A stretch of 64,000 nucleotides of DNA from Echinococcus granulosus (Eukaryota > Platyhelminthes > Cestoda > Cyclophyllidea > Taeniidae). Location: NCBI RefSeq assembly GCF_000524195.1, contig NW_020170382.1, positions 266,768-330,767 on the forward strand, given 5' to 3'. The notes beneath the pieces are model-generated. The model was not told the origin of the DNA. It saw only the letters and a program-made list of their open reading frames with translations, and did not search any database. Below, piece by piece: positions 25,348-37,297 of the stretch. Position 1 is the stretch's first letter; each line of letters begins with the position of its first letter. The translations under genes and the position numbers were made by a program.

Positions 25348-27772
25348 CTATAGTTGTTCAAAGAAGCTGTCAAAACCCTGGCCAATCTCCCAGATGGACA
25401 GTCCAACCCCGAGCTCTTCTGCCGCTGCAACTCGCCTTGCAATGGAATACGCAGTGGGAAAGAAAAGGGAATGCTTTGTTTGGCCATCATCACTGTTGAA
25501 AAGAGAAAAATACAACAGTCCGAAAAATGGAGACAAGTAATGACTAAGATCACCAAAGAATTCTGCGTTTACAAGATACACTGGAGTCGGATTGGGATCC
25601 ACAAAGGTCGAGGCAGCATATTAGCAAAGCTGATTACCAGGTTCACACATATTTGACTTCCCGACTTTTATCCTGAGTTTAGAATCGAAAGTATGACACG
25701 GAGTCTTTTCAATTTGTGATTCATAGCTGGTTGCCCCAAATCGTGTGCCGCAAACGGACTGATTGAGTTTCAACTAATAAAGTTAATGTACGTTGTTCTT
25801 TGTATTAAAATGATTACTTTTGTTCAGTTTTTAAATAGCACAACTCTAAAGAGAACATTTCGTGAGCTATAATGGCCACCTCTCTCCTGAGAACCTGGTA
25901 GTAAGCGCTCCAAGAGCAACCGAGGAAGGTTCTCATTCAGAGAACTAGACGTCCAGGCAATGACAAAAATAACTCAAACGGTGTTGAATCATGGCAAAGG
26001 TTAACTTACGCGTACTCCAGCGAGTGTTCAGCACTCTCTCCATGCCATTTGAAAACAGGAGAGTACTTTCTCGCCACTTCCACCACACTAAGAGAATGTA
26101 GATAGGAATTACTGCGGCAAATGTGAGCTCACTCATGACCCAGGACAGCCCTGCCCTGCCTCTTGTCAGGCACATAGTCATAGCCATAAAAATTGACACC
26201 GAGCAGGATTTTGGCCCGTTTTGTAGCTTGATTTTTACTGTCCTTTTCATCTGGAACCAGGTTTTTGACGCATTGAATCGCCCACTTTATAGGGGCATTT
26301 TCACCGGGCCTGTTTTTTGTAGAAAGATCCATCAAAATTAAAAACTTACGCAAAAGGATTGGAGTAGTCATAGGTCATTAGACTAAAGAAGTCGATATGA
26401 TTTACCAGCATGTCAAAGTGAGCCTTGCTAAATCGTCCCTCGAAATTCCTTAACACGAGTTTGCAGAAAAAGTACCATACCCCTTATAGACAGACGGGGG
26501 AATAGGAAGAATGAGGATCTTCCTGTCTTTGTGAAGACCCTTGGCGAGTTCAACTAAGAAGTCAATCAAAACACTAGTTGAGAAGTAAGGAACATGAAAG
26601 TGAGCACAAACTTCTGGGATGTCCCAAAGTGTTGCATCCATACTTCCAGCGTGAGCCCATCGATTCCATTAGCCTTCAAAAAAAGCAGCATTGTCGTTAA
26701 GCCAAAGTCATGATGTGTGATGGGACAACTACTAAAGGTGAGCAATAACTATGTGAGACGACGAACAGTAAAGGACTATACTAAATTAGCATTTCTTAAA
26801 CATGACAGTCTTGCCTAATGGTCACGCCCATAGACGCCCTCTTTTCTACACTTATAACAAATATCCCAAGAGGATATGGCTCAGTACGACTTCGGAAAAA
26901 TGATGAATAAAGGCAAGTACTGGAAATAACCAAAATTTTGCGGTGAATTTCATGACAGTATGCATTATCCATGTAATTAAAAATAAGCAGCACTTGAGAT
27001 ATCAGAAAAGGGTAGCAAAGTTGCAGAAGCTTGACCATAAGTGCAGATGATAGCGTCGTAAACTATACGAATATGCCAATGGGTGTCCATATACTGCAGA
27101 GTAAAGGTCTCAGAATTACAATCATTTGCTAACTTCAAGGAAAAATATAAACCGGTAGACATACTCCCTCTCATAACCTAAACAACAAGCAAATTTATCC
27201 TAAAAATTCTTATCAAATTAAAAATAACTTTGGGACCGATAAATAAAGTAGACAAAGAGGGTGGGCGGATTGAATTTCCAGATACTATATCAGAATAGAT
27301 ACCAAGGTGCACACGAAGCAACGTAATCGCAAATAAAACCAACCCACCTTGCTAAGGGTACGAAGAGCTCTGATACAATCCACCCTGCTTTTACTATTAG
27401 ACAGCACGCTTTGGTAATCACCGGCGTCCCAATCCTCAAAAATGACTCTTGGCGCAAACTTGACATCGCCTTTAACTGACTTAACTCTTTCCATCCACTT
27501 CTGGTCAAAATCATGATGGCCATTAATCTCATAGGTAACAGGTTTCAACTGGAACCAAACAGGTGCGATTATGGTGAACTTGTTTGCAAAAACCCCCGCC
27601 TTCTCGTAACCTTTTGAGTTCCACTTATTTCAAATATAGATGAGAGAAAAAAAAGAGGTACCGGCGTTACGTATGCAAGAACATCGTAACTCGACTTCTT
27701 GATGACCTGTTCGTACGTGTTAGCATAATCGAAGGAACGTAGAAAATTACTCAAGTCAATGTCTTTGCCCAT
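25348..27772 (-). CDS. CHID1: Chitinase domain-containing protein 1-like (GH18 family, CHID1)
   Basis: GH18-fold secreted or lysosomal protein; the mammalian protein binds carbohydrate and stabilin-1 and is a poor chitinase. Minus-strand exons in order: 27772 downward, LRSFDYANTYEQVIKK and DVLAYVTP; about 27545-27330, FDQKWMERVKSVKGDVKFAP and VIFEDWDAGDYQSVL; about 26680-26612, GIDGLTLEVWMQHFGTSQ; then, after a 38-bp intron (26574-26611), LIDFLVELAKGLHKDRKILI; SLMTYDYSNPFA (near 26345-26385); about 26129-26300, GENAPIKWAIQCVKNLVPDE and AKILLGVNFYGYDYVPDK; last exon to the TAG at 25348, ARRVAAAEELGVGLSIWEIG. The Glu of the GH18 signature is kept in DGLTLEVW, but the usual DxDxE is altered, as in CHID1 generally. 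No signal peptide exon was found; an in-frame TAG lies just upstream of the ATG at 27772, so an upstream exon is likely. Divergent from the YAE1-like gene. Confidence 0.92.
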
Positions 27773-27876
27773 TATGGGCCTTTCCTATGCACCGTAGAAG
27801 GAAAATCGGCAATTTTACTTCAGTTCCTTCGTCCGAATTGAGTCCAGAAACTGATGTGAGTAGAAAGAAATCAATG

Positions 27877-27945
27877 AAAACTAGCGCGGGACTCAACCGC
27901 ATGACCTCTTGCAACAATCGCAGTAACCAATTGGGCTACCGGCGC
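27877..27945 (-). repeat. tRNA-like Pol III element (SINE fragment or degenerate tRNA)
   Basis: On the minus strand a perfect A-box (TAGCCCAATTGG, complement of 27927-27938) is followed about 30 bases later by a near-consensus B-box (GGTTGAGTCCC, complement of 27888-27898). A TTTT terminator comes just after (complement of 27877-27880). The T-arm can pair over 5 bp (TGCGG with CCGCG), but a 7-bp acceptor stem and a proper D stem do not form, so it is unlikely to be a working tRNA. A tRNA-derived SINE head or a decayed tRNA gene fits best. It lies about 0.1 kb upstream of the first recognised CHID1 exon. Confidence 0.55.
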
Positions 27946-28755
27946 TGGGCACCATTTATGGGCTTAAGCGTAATATTAGGTAAACTAACTAGCCAAAATT
28001 TCATAATTTCCATCTTATCCAAATGATTTCACTAACAGTCACCAACTGTATGTTTTAGAATTATACTATCGGCTGACTCGTTAGTTGACAATTTGTAACA
28101 TACTAAAGATGTCAAAAGCCTGTTTAATATGAATTGGAAATCTCATAGAAGCGAAACATGTTTCCAAAGCATTTAGACAGCATATCAGCTGCTGTAATTA
28201 GGTGTAATATTTGGTTAACAAAAGATCGTTAACCAGAGTAAGTGTGAACTTTAGGATTTGCAGCATTCGGATTGTTGGAACCAGTAAGAAAACAGTTGGA
28301 CTTACCTCTAAAAATACTAAAAATTGCATTAGAGCATCACTCTCATTACTCATTAAAATGCAAGTGCTGACCACGAGTCCTGTGCCTAGGTTTTCTTACT
28401 ATGGGTAAATATTACCTGTCGTCATACACTGAATAGTGTGCCATAATATATTTCTTAGTTTATTTAATTTTTTTATTTTTATGCTATCATTGTCATGGCA
28501 TATGGCAATTTGACTTCCATGGGATCGCTTTGACTTGCACTCATTGAATTATGTGTATGTAGCAAATATTATTCCACGGCAACGTAAGGGTTTGCCTTAA
28601 AATAAATTTGTTAATTGATAAGACTTCACTTTTTTACCCATCTGGGCACGATTGCTTATAGTACTCCTATATCACCCCCTATCTTTGTTTAGATGTGCAA
28701 TATCCTCCCCCAAATTATCAAAGCTCTGTCGCGCTCCAGTGGTTTGCATTTGTGA
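27946..28755. promoter_or_regulatory. Divergent intergenic region between CHID1 and the YAE1-like gene
   Basis: AT-rich spacer without a gene. The two flanking genes are transcribed outward, so their promoters probably lie here or within the preceding 150 bases. The missing first exon of CHID1 may also be here. Confidence 0.35.
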
Positions 28756-29184
28756 ATGGATGACGTTTTTGATACGTCAGGAACAGATAAAGAAGTGGAG
28801 ATTAAGGTGGCCAATCAGGAATGGCTAAAGCAAATGCGGAATGTTGTGATTAGTGGCGAACGTGAAGCCATAAGCGATGGTTTTGATTCTCGTTCTAGTG
28901 CTATCTTCGATAGGGGCCTAGATGTCGGCTTCGAAGCTGTTAAAGATCTGGCACTTCTTAAAGGGCGTTTGCTTTATTATAAGTCGTTGGGAAACACAGA
29001 AGAACCCTCGGTGGATCGGCTCCTGTCCGATTTAGAGTCATTGATAGGTGAGGTTTTTCGGGCATTCGCTTCAAGTAAAGAGCGCCCTACCGCCAGTGAA
29101 GTGGTATTGCCCACCGATCTTTCGAGTAAAATAGCAAGTACCAAAGAGGAGGTAAACAAGCTGTTGATCGTGCACAAAAAGTGA
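28756..29184 (+). CDS. YAE1: YAE1 domain-containing protein (142 aa, single exon)
   Basis: YAE1 together with LTO1 acts as an adaptor that delivers the cytosolic iron-sulfur assembly machinery to the ABC protein ABCE1/Rli1. The ATG at 28756 begins MDDVFDTSGTDKEVE. Residues about 35-72 carry the family's spaced-glycine pattern (deca-GX3): glycine about every fourth residue in a helical stretch, seen in SGEREAISDGFDSR, then FDRGLDVGFEAVKDLALLKG. The rest is an acidic helical tail ending KLLIVHKK and TGA. Length is slightly below the vertebrate protein. The assignment rests on the glycine-spaced motif and overall size; LTO1-like proteins share a similar motif, so the two could be confused. Confidence 0.6.
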   Translation: MDDVFDTSGTDKEVEIKVANQEWLKQMRNVVISGEREAISDGFDSRSSAIFDRGLDVGFEAVKDLALLKGRLLYYKSLGNTEEPSVDRLLSDLESLIGEVFRAFASSKERPTASEVVLPTDLSSKIASTKEEVNKLLIVHKK

Positions 29185-32100
29185 CAATCCTTACTTTTCT
29201 GTGGTTTTTGTGAAAACTAGGTTTCTTTCTGTATTACGAGTATTTGATTAAGTGGCAAATAATGGGGCCTTTTCCAGATTATGATTTTGCCTTCTCAGTA
29301 TGCTGGACCTTTATCGGTTACACTTTGCTAGCCCCCCTAGTGATGGATACGTTGGCCCTCCTGACAAGATTGTCTACCTTGATGGGTATGTTTCGTGCAA
29401 GGTCGCTGCCTTTTCAGTGATTTCTGTTGAATTCCCCGGTTGTGAGTGGCTTTGTAGTGTTGACTATGCGAACCGATTTATGCCACACAGTGTGGGGGGG
29501 AGGGCAGATTTGGCTTGCTGCGCTAGCTCCTTAAAAGTTTCGAGGATCGTTACTATTCCTTGTGAGTAAGTGTTCCTTGTTCTTATCACGTCAGTTAATT
29601 TGCGATGGGTCTGGTTGTGGTGTCACATCGTTGCATCTTCGTGGAGCGAGTAGCTGTCCGTTTGTCTCTTAAAACATTGAGGCCACGCTGCACTAGGGCC
29701 TTGTCAGTGTGCAGGGGCTCGGTCAGCGACCGGTAGACTAATGTCTAGACTGATATTTTGGCCAGGCCATTATACGGGACTTTTGAACTGAGCAGTTCAA
29801 TTACTACCATTTGGGATTCCAATCTGCGCCTCACTAAGTAAGTGGTGAATTTGAGCTGTGAGTTTGTAACTAGCCGAGGGCTCGTCCGTTCCAGTAACCA
29901 GGGCTTATTCCGGTTGGGGCGCTGTCGTCGCAACTCGAAGTGATGATCATTACACACTTTTTGATAGCCATTCAGTTATCCAAATGTTCATAAAGGTTAA
30001 GTAGGTGTAAAACTTAATGTGTCGTCTGCGTTTCCCAAGACCCTACCACCGTACAGGATGGCCGGGAGGCTATAGGCATGGGGGAAAGCCCACTATTACG
30101 GTGATTATAGTGCGGCGATCCAATATTGGTCTAACTTTGCATTTAACTACTCGGGCCCTTCAGTCTTCATGTTTTTTTTCCTGTTTAGGCAACATGATGG
30201 AAAGGCCATGGCTATTCTCTCCCAGCCCTTCTACAGGGTAGTAGTATCTCACCTCTACACTCTCAATTTATTTTGCGGTCAAGGGAGACTTTGAACACCA
30301 CGGTGTAGGCCACGGATGTCGAAGAGCTCCAGGTAGCTGACTATCCATTCAGAAGGATATCAGTTCACTGCATAGCTCTCCTATTGTGGACGTCGTTCCC
30401 ACGCTTTCCGTGGTCAAAAGGTCGCTTCGACTGCGACAAGTCTTCGTGTAAATTAAAGTGAGTTATGAGATGGGCTAGAAATCATTTGCTCAAGGTGCTG
30501 CAGGTTCTCTTCTCGCAGTGACATCTGTTTTAAGGTAATATGAGGGGGAGGGATATCGTGTTTCCTGTCCCATGATGTAGACAATTGCGCTCAGGGACGT
30601 ATAGCGAGTCCCTCTACAAGGTTGACTGAGTTTATTTTAAGATGGGGTTCTGAATTCCGAGATTGTGAGCTTATTAAAAGTAAACACCGCTTCGGGCTTT
30701 GATGTTTAGGGTTGGCAACCAGACAACAAAACTCGATTTTTATTCATTTTGGATCGTGTTCGCTTACCGCTCCCACAAATGCGGTACCTGGAGTCTTCTC
30801 TTCAGACTCACTAGGTTATAGTGGTGAACAAAGATGGTTTTTAGCAGAGTCTGGAAGGACTAAGAGATTGTGAGCGTGGCCGAATACCCATTGCTACTCC
30901 GATGGTGAAGGTAACCACGGAGACGGAAGAACCTGAATGGTAAACTGTGTGGTTTAACAAGTATTAGCTCATTAAAGCACCAGTACTTTTACTCAGGATA
31001 CTACAACTTGTTTCAAGGTTTCACTAAATGCTTCAATTATGGCAGACTAAGATGAATGTTTACGTACCAACGCAATGGTCTAATGCAGTAAGGAAGATTG
31101 ATTCAACTCACAACTAGTTCACTCACGTGGATAGTACATGCATCTAAAAGCCAGTGAGTGTCCTCAGAGCTCTGGCACTACCGGGCATAGTTGCTGGTTT
31201 TAGTAATGAGGCTATTCGTCGAATGCACAAGCAAAATATACGGGATTCGCATTAGTTAAGTCTAAAGGATAAACAAAATTGCTAAGCTCTACTAACTGTA
31301 AGGTATGCTCAAGTAAAACTGACACAATGATACGAACAAAATTCCTTGTGGAGGCTCCATTTAATTTGCCTACATGGAAGGTGAGCATAAAGGAGATAAT
31401 CCTTACTCAGTTCTGATCATGAGTCGGCTCTTTATGCAAAACCATTTACGATCTACTGAATGCCTGTTTCGTAAACTCCGTGAGCATTAATTATTCATGC
31501 TTCCTCGAATGCATGGTTACATGCCCCGTGGTTGCATGCTCAGGTCAACTCGCCACGTAAGAAGCTCGAGAAAAATAACTTTTCTTAGGTTCGAAAAAAA
31601 CCCTGGTAGAATAAATCCAGTGATGAAGTAATATTTAGTAGACAAGAGTGAGATTGGACAAGCAGAGTATCATGAAAGTACAATTAATTTTGTTCGTATT
31701 TACTCAGCATCTTGAAATAATGTCAGACTTGCATTTTCACTACCTACATGTGACCAAAAGCTGGACTTGAATGCAGAGATTTTTATTGTACCTCTGTCAT
31801 AGCAATATTAATTTAATCTGTAAATTCCTGCCATAGCAATGCCATCCACTCCAATTTTACTCAAGTTATGATCGCATGGGTGTCCATCCTTTCCATAGCC
31901 TCCAGCTTTGATAGGCCTTTCCTTTATCCGAATATGGTTTTCTTTACACCTTCTAGGACGACTAGGGCAGCTATACAATGCACAGTCCTTCTGTACATTT
32001 GCCATGAATTTCTAATCAGGCTCATGGGCGCTTCTGCATAAGCACTGTGTTATGGACTGGTGTTTATGTGAGTGGACCTGAATCCCCTCGAGCTCCGAAC

Positions 32101-35100
32101 CAGACTTCGATAAACATGTCGTTATTTGCCGACGCATTTGAGCTAGGGAGAAAGGGGTGCAACGTACGCGCATGCGATGTCTAGTTGGGTGGTGGAGACT
32201 AACCGAGACACAACACGGTCTCAGTCTCTTGTATTTATAACTCTTGACTGACCTTAAGCTTTCAGCTATTATTAATGCATCAGGGTGTATTTGTACGCGA
32301 TACCAGCCATCCCGGGGGAGTGACCGAGAAAATGGAACCTTCCAGAAAATTGGAACAGGAACACTTCCTGGCTCAGCAGGCATCCCCACTATATTGTGAG
32401 ATTAATCTATACGCAATCTACTCCTTTCGTATACATAACAGGGCGTCCTGACACAATAGCGCATGTTTTAGAATACCCCACAGAAGCGCAAGACATCCCT
32501 TCATTTACTCCTTATTTTCAAGAATCCTGAACGTGGGAAAATGCTTATCTACTGTAACGCAACTTCCGGACGCGCGATTGGTTAATTGGATGTGGAACGA
32601 AGGACCTAATTCAAGCCAGGCGTCTTCCTTCTCCTTTGACTCCACGTGCCAATTTTGTGCTGGTGAGGCAAACTCACAACCTTTCTCTAGTTTTAAATGT
32701 GGCATACTTTAGAGGGAAATTTTAGGATGACTGTAAAACTACGATTTTGTGTAATTCACCGGCCCCGCAAGCGACATGACCGGGGCTTGTTAAAAAGTTA
32801 TTGCTGGGTTGCGTGCGCACCTACTAAGTGGTGGATGTATTCAGCGTATCCAGTTTTACCTTGTTCGTCGCCATTCTCATAAGGGCTAATTAGTGCTTTG
32901 CAACAGTTAGGTTTTACATCCCTGCAAAGCATGCACTTAAATGTGTTCGTCAGCTTGGAATGTTAGCAAGAAAAAGTGGTACAACAACAACAACAACCCA
33001 GAGGTCAGTGGCCCCTAAAATCTACGTTCGGCTCACTGAATTTAAATGTGCAGTATTATTTTCCAGATGCTTAGGTGTTCAAAATTAAGTAAAATAAAGA
33101 AAAACGCGACCAACGTTTGACACAAAATTGGTCACAAAATCCTTCTTTAAGTGTATAAAGGGACACTAATTGAAGGTTTGTTGTACTGTTTACAAAAATG
33201 AAAAATACTATTTATTATTTTTCATTTGGCTCTTAAATTAAGGCAGATTACTTATCGTTAAATTTAATGAAAAAAGTTAGACATGACCATGTGAGGCAGG
33301 AATTTGGATAAAATATTTCGGTTGAAAAATTCTCAATGCACTCTAGCATGTGCCTGCAAGTGTTCGATGCGAATTGTCCATCAAAATACCGAAGAGGAAG
33401 TTGTTTGCTTTTACTGACGAAGTAACCTGGTGGCAACAATGCGTACTTTAGAGCGGAAGGGCAGAGGATGCCTAAGGACGATGTTAAAAAACGTACATTT
33501 GAAGCAGTCTTCTTATTCACCTAACGAAGTCAGCTTTGTCCAGGGCAGTTCTCAGAACGGTGTAGGGGCAAATTTGAAAAGGGAGAGCAAAATGCAAAAA
33601 CACTCGGCTTAAGACAAAGGTAGGCTAAAAAAGTGGGCATGTAAATTCATCAATTCTATCAAAGAAAACTAAAATTAAAGGGCTGAAACAAATTTAAGTG
33701 AAACACCTCACTAGTAAAACATTTTAAAGAAATCCCAAGGACAACAGCTAAGAAATCCTTGCCTTGTGTTGGGAATTTCCGCAGGAAACAACGGTGAGAC
33801 CTGACATTAGGAGAGTAGGCTGAAAGGTCAATGACTTGGGCATTTGGTAGGATCAATGGAGAAGAATGGATGAATATACTACTTTTAAGTATGTAATTTG
33901 CCTGTGCCAAAACGACACTTCACTAGTAAGTGTTAAACCACAGGATACGGTGGATGAGAATGCAAAATTCTTTTCAGATGTAAACAAATAAACTACTTCC
34001 TTCATGATTTCATGCGTCTCTCGTACCTCATGCTCTTGGATAAACACCTATGTTACCACCATCTCCATCCTTATTGAAGGAAAGGTGACAATTATTCACA
34101 AGAATCTAAACCAGCGACTAAAGTGTAGCTTAAGATATACTTACCAAAATGACAATGAGTGGGAGACGTTTAGCCTTGCAGAACATTTACCTGGGAAACC
34201 ACTGATATCAATTAGTTACGGAAGCGTCGCAGAGTAGTACCAGAATGCTTCCATGTTCGAGTGAGTGGACCTATCATAACAGTAAACGTGTTATTAGGGC
34301 TAAAAAGAGGTAATGATATCTTAAGCTTTACCAGCAAGTGGAACCCTTGAAATTTCAACTACAATAAGTGAGGTACAGTTGCACAGATATTATTAATAAG
34401 ATCGGTCTCCGAGCAGTCAGCATAGCACCTGAGATGCCACCAAAAGCCCAAAACCTTGTTAAAGTGGTTAATAACCTGGGTTATAGAGTGGCGATTCTCC
34501 TTTTATTGAATGAATTACTCAAATGCAACTTGCTCGGATAGTGAAGCAACCTTATCATGCAACCCGAAACCATATTTCGGGTTTATTTAATCAAAACTTT
34601 AGTTAGTTTATTTCATACATGCAAACTATTTCAAATCGCTTTAAATAAAAATTTCATCAATCAGACTTAAGATTAAGTTGTAGAATCTAATTTAACTGAT
34701 AAACACCAGATGGGACTGTTTCCGTCCACCGAAATTGATCTAGATTTCCCCCTTCCATGGCCCAAACCAACAGTGGTGCATTTGTCTGAGGAGGCGAAGG
34801 CAAACGGAAGAGTAAAAGCTCCTTCTCACTACCACAGAAGTAAATTTTTACTCAATGAGAAGTTAACTTGGCTTGATAACTAAAACAATCCAGGGGACGG
34901 AATTGAGAAAACTGCGAAGGATTTTGCCACTCGAGATTACACAATTGACAGAATGTTGGTAGAACGGACCATGGGAGGTAGTTGAGGAAGAGTGTAAAGA
35001 TATTGCAGACGGGCATACTGTTAATAGATCTAATTTTAACCTTCGAACCAGTGGATCCAAGGCGCTGTTGAGTTCACTGCCACCATGATTGGTCAGGACC

Positions 35101-35299
35101 GCTACCAGCCACATCTAGTGAGATAGACATACATCCACACACACGCACGCACGCACACAGAGGGATTGGGAGCAAACGCCCATTATAACTATGCCACCAC
35201 GCCTTCCATGCGTTTCCATTACGTTGTTCTGCCACCTTGTCAAGCTGCCAAGACCCTGATCTGACGTCCAGAGTGTGCTTCCTATGTCTACTCTACCTA
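29185..35299. other. 6-kb region without a recognisable gene
   Basis: There are several open frames but none resembles a known protein. At 29299-29562 a plus-strand open segment is flanked by an acceptor-like CTTCTCAG and a strong donor GTGAGTAAG, so it could be an exon of an unidentified gene or alternative 3' end of the YAE1-like gene. Minus-strand frames between 31808 and 32705 (up to 125 codons) lack any domain. A short ACA microsatellite lies at about 32983-32998, and a CA/CG-rich microsatellite at 35130-35160 immediately precedes the LRR-Ig gene. Confidence 0.45.
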
Positions 35300-37297
35300 A
35301 TGCCGGCGTCGCCTGTTTGCTATTGCTGTAGTGTCGACTTCCTCCTGATCCTCACAGCTCTAGTAATCATCCCGTTTGTACGAGCCACGCATTGTCAACC
35401 TCAAGTAGACATTCACCTACTTAATTGCTCTGGCGGCGGACTTACAAGAGTACCACATCGCGTACACCCCGAGACTCGCACACTGGACCTCTCGGATAAC
35501 CACTTGAAAGTGCTGCACGAAGACAGCTTTGGGGAATATCACCGACTTAGCCAACTGATTTTGGATCATAATCATATCTACAAAATCACAGATAAAGCCA
35601 TGAACACCATCTCAACCACCCTACGGCACCTTTCTCTCCGTGGCAACCAACTATCCATTCGGGCATCCTCCAACTTCCCCGTAAGTGCCTTGACAAAACT
35701 ACGAAATTTACGCGTCCTAGATTTGTCGGAGAATCCCCTTGGTGTAATATTTACAAACTGGTTAGCACCACTGGGTGTTACACTGAGAATACTGCGTTTA
35801 TCCAGCTTGGTAGGTCAGGTGGAGTTACAAGATAAAGGTTTCTTTGGTCTCGGTCGATTAGAGGAGTTCGACTTCTCGAATAACTCCCTCTACCACCTGC
35901 CAGAAAATGCCTTCTTTGGGATTCGACCCGAGAAACTAAAAAGGCTTAATCTACGAAACATACCCTGGCATTGTGATTGTAAACTTCTCTGGTTACGACA
36001 GTGGTTGAGTGGCGTAAAAATAACCACTCCTCCGCACGAACCAGACATCACCGGACCCTGCTCGTATTCCCACAAATTCACCACTGTTCCACTGATTCGT
36101 CTGCCCATCAGCCATTTCCAATGTCCGCCAAAATTACAGAGCATGCATTCAAGCGCGCCGCACTACTTTGCAAAGCAAAAGGATCTAATGCACGTATCTC
36201 CCTCTGTTGGGGAGTCAGTAACCCTCACCTGCACCTTTGTGAGCCAACCCAAGATGCTGGTTCAGTGGTACAGAAACGGAGCCCTACTGAGACCGGAACT
36301 GAAGCGGTTTGAGCAGAGCGTAAACAAAGGCTCGAAATTTTCCGCCGTCTTAACCATTTCTGCCTTACGTGCGCCTGTTGATAACGGAAATTATACTTGT
36401 AAAACTAGTAACAACCGCGGTACAGCAAAGGGTGTGTTCTTCTTGAAGATATTTAATTCGGCGAGTGACTCAAAGTATCTTCTTGATGAGGCTCAACCGT
36501 CAGCGGCACGACATACGCCTCGTGATGAATCTCAGCTGCCAGAAGCGCCACGAATCCTCGTCACTTCGTTCGCCGTTGTATGCGTATGCGTGATATGTGG
36601 AGCAGGACTCCTCGTCGTTCTACTGCTCTTCCACATTAGAAATGGGCGAACGCGAATTCAGTGCCATAATGCGGCCCAAATGGCCACAGAGACGTTTGAA
36701 AATGTGCTCTGCTTTGAGCCGCCACCGCCTCCACCACCGCAACCCGCGTACAAGAGCAGTTTGCTTTGCAGTCCACCATCAGTGCTGGAAATAGGCTTGA
36801 ACAATTGCATATTTAAACCACCCGTAGCACAACCAGACGACACACCCAACTTGAGCTATTCACAGGCTTACAAAATCTCCAAATACACGTCTTCCACTAA
36901 GGTTGATAAGTCAACTACTGAGGAAAGGGATAAGCCGATAGTGCGAACTTTTGCCCCATTTATGACCTCTAGTGAGAGTGAAGGTGATGACGAAGATGCT
37001 GAGGGTGGTAGCAAGAGCAGTGATGGGGTGGATAAAGCCTGTCCAGTACATGGTAGGTGTGCAAAAGAAGAGGCGCTCTTTTGTCCTGTTCATTCGCACT
37101 CCTTCTTGGGATCTGTAGCCCCAAGGCCTTCAGCTTCCTTCTCATCAAAAGACATCTTTACTGGGAGCATATCAGTCGACACAAAACAGCAATGGAGGAC
37201 CCTTGAAGGCCAAGGAAAGTGCAGTGGGATGAATGGAGGTCTGCTGCGACGTCGAATAAACTCGGCCACAACCGACTTGAGCTCCCTAAAGTGCTAA
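35300..37297 (+). CDS. LRR and Ig domain transmembrane receptor (665 aa, single exon)
   Basis: Type I cell-surface protein of the LRR-Ig group (kekkon/LRIT/LINGO-like), whose members serve as adhesion or signalling receptors, often in the nervous system. The first in-frame ATG, at 35300, gives a leader with the hydrophobic run VDFLLILTALVIIPFV. After a Cys-rich cap (CQPQVDIHLLNCSGGGLTRV) come about six leucine-rich repeats (TRTLDLSDNHLKVL, LSQLILDHNHIYKI, LRHLSLRGNQL, LRVLDLSENPLGVI, LEEFDFSNNSLYHL). The LRRCT cap follows (NIPWHCDCKLLWLRQWL). An Ig domain spans SVTLTCTF to DNGNYTCKTSN with both cysteines and the W of VQWYRNG. The membrane helix is VVCVCVICGAGLLVVLLLF. The cytoplasmic tail of about 220 residues has a PPPPPPP run, acidic patches and Cys-rich CPVHGRC. 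No exact orthologue is assigned. Confidence 0.85.
   Translation: MPASPVCYCCSVDFLLILTALVIIPFVRATHCQPQVDIHLLNCSGGGLTRVPHRVHPETRTLDLSDNHLKVLHEDSFGEYHRLSQLILDHNHIYKITDKAMNTISTTLRHLSLRGNQLSIRASSNFPVSALTKLRNLRVLDLSENPLGVIFTNWLAPLGVTLRILRLSSLVGQVELQDKGFFGLGRLEEFDFSNNSLYHLPENAFFGIRPEKLKRLNLRNIPWHCDCKLLWLRQWLSGVKITTPPHEPDITGPCSYSHKFTTVPLIRLPISHFQCPPKLQSMHSSAPHYFAKQKDLMHVSPSVGESVTLTCTFVSQPKMLVQWYRNGALLRPELKRFEQSVNKGSKFSAVLTISALRAPVDNGNYTCKTSNNRGTAKGVFFLKIFNSASDSKYLLDEAQPSAARHTPRDESQLPEAPRILVTSFAVVCVCVICGAGLLVVLLLFHIRNGRTRIQCHNAAQMATETFENVLCFEPPPPPPPQPAYKSSLLCSPPSVLEIGLNNCIFKPPVAQPDDTPNLSYSQAYKISKYTSSTKVDKSTTEERDKPIVRTFAPFMTSSESEGDDEDAEGGSKSSDGVDKACPVHGRCAKEEALFCPVHSHSFLGSVAPRPSASFSSKDIFTGSISVDTKQQWRTLEGQGKCSGMNGGLLRRRINSATTDLSSLKC

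Noticed and set aside
31808..32705. Minus-strand open frames of 65-125 codons
   Set aside because: They are in different frames without convincing splice joins and contain no recognisable motif.
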